A DNA stretch of 5,734 nucleotides from Nitrospinaceae bacterium (GTDB lineage: Bacteria; Nitrospinota; Nitrospinia; Nitrospinales; VA-1): assembly GCA_029261435.1 (NCBI GenBank), contig JAJDBI010000124.1, positions 1 to 5,734 of the forward strand. Direction: 5' to 3'. Numbering within the stretch: position 1 is the stretch's first letter; each line of letters opens with the position of its first letter. Both the position numbers and the translations under genes were made by a program. The notes under the pieces were generated by a model, which ran no database searches, had not been told where the DNA came from, and saw nothing but the letters and a program-made list of their open reading frames with translations. Shown here piece by piece: positions 4,493 to 5,734 of the stretch.

Positions 4493-5734
4493 CTAACCCT
4501 TCCCGGATCCTTTAAAAACAAACTCTTCCTCTAATGATTGGATACAATCAAAAATATGATCAAAGATGTTCTCTTTCGGAATGAGTCTTGGCACGAGATT
4601 TACAGCATGTAACATTTTAAGAGGTTTTTCATTAACATGGGCCAAATGAACAGAAATCCCTTTTTTTTGCAGATAATCAAATACCAACTCAAGAGCATGC
4701 GCCGCCGATTGATCCAGATAGGGAACGCGGTTCATCTCAAAGATAATGACATTTACGGAGGGTAGTTTTTTGAGGTTATCAATTAGATATTGAGAAAACC
4801 CAAAAAAGATCGGACCCGTAAAAGATTGGATATACACTTTATCCAAATACTCCGAAGGCAAGATGAACTCGTCTCTCAAGTCGCAAGGTTTTCTCACCTT
4901 TAGGTCTCGAAGTGGAAAGAGAGCGATAGTGTCCTCGCCAATGGAACTCATTTTTTTCATAAATACAAAAACCGACAAGGTCATCCCCGTTCCCACCGCG
5001 GCAATCAAATCGACAAACACGGTCATCACTAACACCACTAAAAGGATTGCAGCTTCCGACCTGTCTACTTTTGAGACTTCTTTAAGTCCATTGTAGTCGA
5101 TAATATCCATGCCAACCGTGATCAGAATAGCAGCCAGCACAGGGATGGGAACATATTGCACGTAGGCCCCCAGTCCCAGCAACACAGCTAAGAGGCATAG
5201 GCTGGAAATGACACCAGACAGGCGAGTGCGCCCTCCGGCTTTCACATTGACAATTGAGGACATTGTTGTGCCAGCTCCGGGCAAACCTCCGAAGCATCCA
5301 GAGGCAATATTTCCCAGGCCTTGTCCAATGAGCTCTCGGTTACTCTGATGCTTGGTTTCGGTAATTTTATCAACGATCACCGCGGTTAATAGGGTATCGA
5401 TACACCCTAAGGCTCCCAAGGTTAGCGCAGAGCTGATAATGAACCAAGGGGCTGAAAAATTAACATTCAGCAGGGACTCCAGTTGAAGGCTGGGCAAGCC
5501 TTGAGGCACTTCCCCAATGAGCGGAACGCTCAACCCACCTGTAATGGAAGCGAGAGTTCCCGCGATCAAAGCTATGAGGGTCGCAGGAATTTTAGTGCTG
5601 AACCTGGGTGCAAGGTAAAGTATGGCCAGAGTTAACATACCCAACCCAAGTGATTGCAGACTCATCTTGCCAACATCGTGTGGCAAACCTGCGATCACTC
5701 CTTTGATCGTCGAAGGGCTTGATAAACCTATCAA
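4493..5734 (-). CDS. SulP-family anion transporter with C-terminal STAS domain (5' part outside window)
   Basis: The frame is open to the window edge, so the N-terminal part is missing: SulP proteins usually have about 500-600 residues and 413 are visible. The edge codon is TTG and should be read as internal Leu. The visible part holds the later transmembrane helices, with strongly conserved ALTLGALGCIDTLLTAVIVD (103-122), SNRELIGQGLGN (131-142), FGGLPGAGTTM (148-158) and VNVKAGGRT (162-170). A cytoplasmic STAS domain follows (about 298-400), containing FTGPIFFG (305-312) and YLDQSAAHAL (339-348). The Ser of DQS aligns with the residue phosphorylated in SpoIIAA-type STAS domains. The transmembrane motifs are very like cyanobacterial BicA (sodium-dependent bicarbonate uptake) and E. 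coli DauA, so bicarbonate, sulfate or a dicarboxylate are all possible. Asp113 in GCID is where BicA places a sodium/bicarbonate-site Asp, from memory. The GAF-protein gene follows 59 bases downstream. Confidence 0.92.
   Translation of the reverse strand: MIGLSSPSTIKGVIAGLPHDVGKMSLQSLGLGMLTLAILYLAPRFSTKIPATLIALIAGTLASITGGLSVPLIGEVPQGLPSLQLESLLNVNFSAPWFIISSALTLGALGCIDTLLTAVIVDKITETKHQSNRELIGQGLGNIASGCFGGLPGAGTTMSSIVNVKAGGRTRLSGVISSLCLLAVLLGLGAYVQYVPIPVLAAILITVGMDIIDYNGLKEVSKVDRSEAAILLVVLVMTVFVDLIAAVGTGMTLSVFVFMKKMSSIGEDTIALFPLRDLKVRKPCDLRDEFILPSEYLDKVYIQSFTGPIFFGFSQYLIDNLKKLPSVNVIIFEMNRVPYLDQSAAHALELVFDYLQKKGISVHLAHVNEKPLKMLHAVNLVPRLIPKENIFDHIFDCIQSLEEEFVFKGSGKG

Noticed and set aside
5732..5734. 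TTG at the right edge as the start codon of the SulP gene
   Set aside because: The visible protein begins in the middle of the membrane domain and lacks the N-terminal helices of the family; the gene is cut by the window boundary.

Overview
The window comes from a Gram-negative bacterium. It encodes an outer-membrane beta-barrel protein with a signal peptide and a C-terminal Phe, plus an ammonium transporter with its own cleavable signal peptide. Base composition is moderately AT-rich. The gene content (Amt, OmpL-like porin, BicA/DauA-like SulP transporter, GAF sensor) would suit a marine or freshwater autotroph such as a Nitrospinota, Nitrospirota or deltaproteobacterial lineage. That placement is an impression only; no marker gene is present.

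Layout. (1) Bases 1-50 hold the first 16 codons of a leftward gene of unknown function. It is preceded by a good ribosome-binding site and a near-perfect sigma-54 (-24/-12) promoter on the minus strand at 136-151. (2) A roughly 535-base divergent intergenic region contains several inverted repeats and a second, weaker sigma-54-like site facing right. (3) An amt gene (586-1872) encodes a complete ammonium channel with both pore histidines. (4) A 225-base gap leads to an OmpL-like (BBP2) porin gene (2098-3219), which ends at a strong intrinsic terminator (3234-3271). (5) Two leftward genes converge on that terminator: a 5'-truncated SulP anion transporter with a STAS domain (4493-5734) and, downstream of it, a membrane-anchored GAF protein (3393-4433).

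How the genes may work together. The porin and Amt would give a two-membrane route for ammonium: diffusion through the outer membrane, then channel-mediated transport across the inner membrane. The 10-mer TTTGGTATAA lies before amt and again at the amt 3' end before the porin. In both places it sits where a sigma-54 -24 element would, and the leftward promoter carries the related TTTGGCATA. This suggests shared nitrogen-type control of all three units, which is an inference from sequence alone. No glnB/glnK gene is next to amt within the window.

The most unusual item is the GAF protein. It has the architecture of a DesK/NarL-type (HisKA_3) sensor kinase: four membrane helices, a GAF domain and an RMKAVRDEE segment leading to an IHDKL H-box. 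It stops three codons after the Asp that follows the putative phospho-accepting His, so the rest of the dimerisation domain and the ATPase domain are missing. Just before the H-box lies a low-complexity repeat tract that accounts for about six extra residues. This looks like a decapitated kinase or a non-catalytic signalling derivative.
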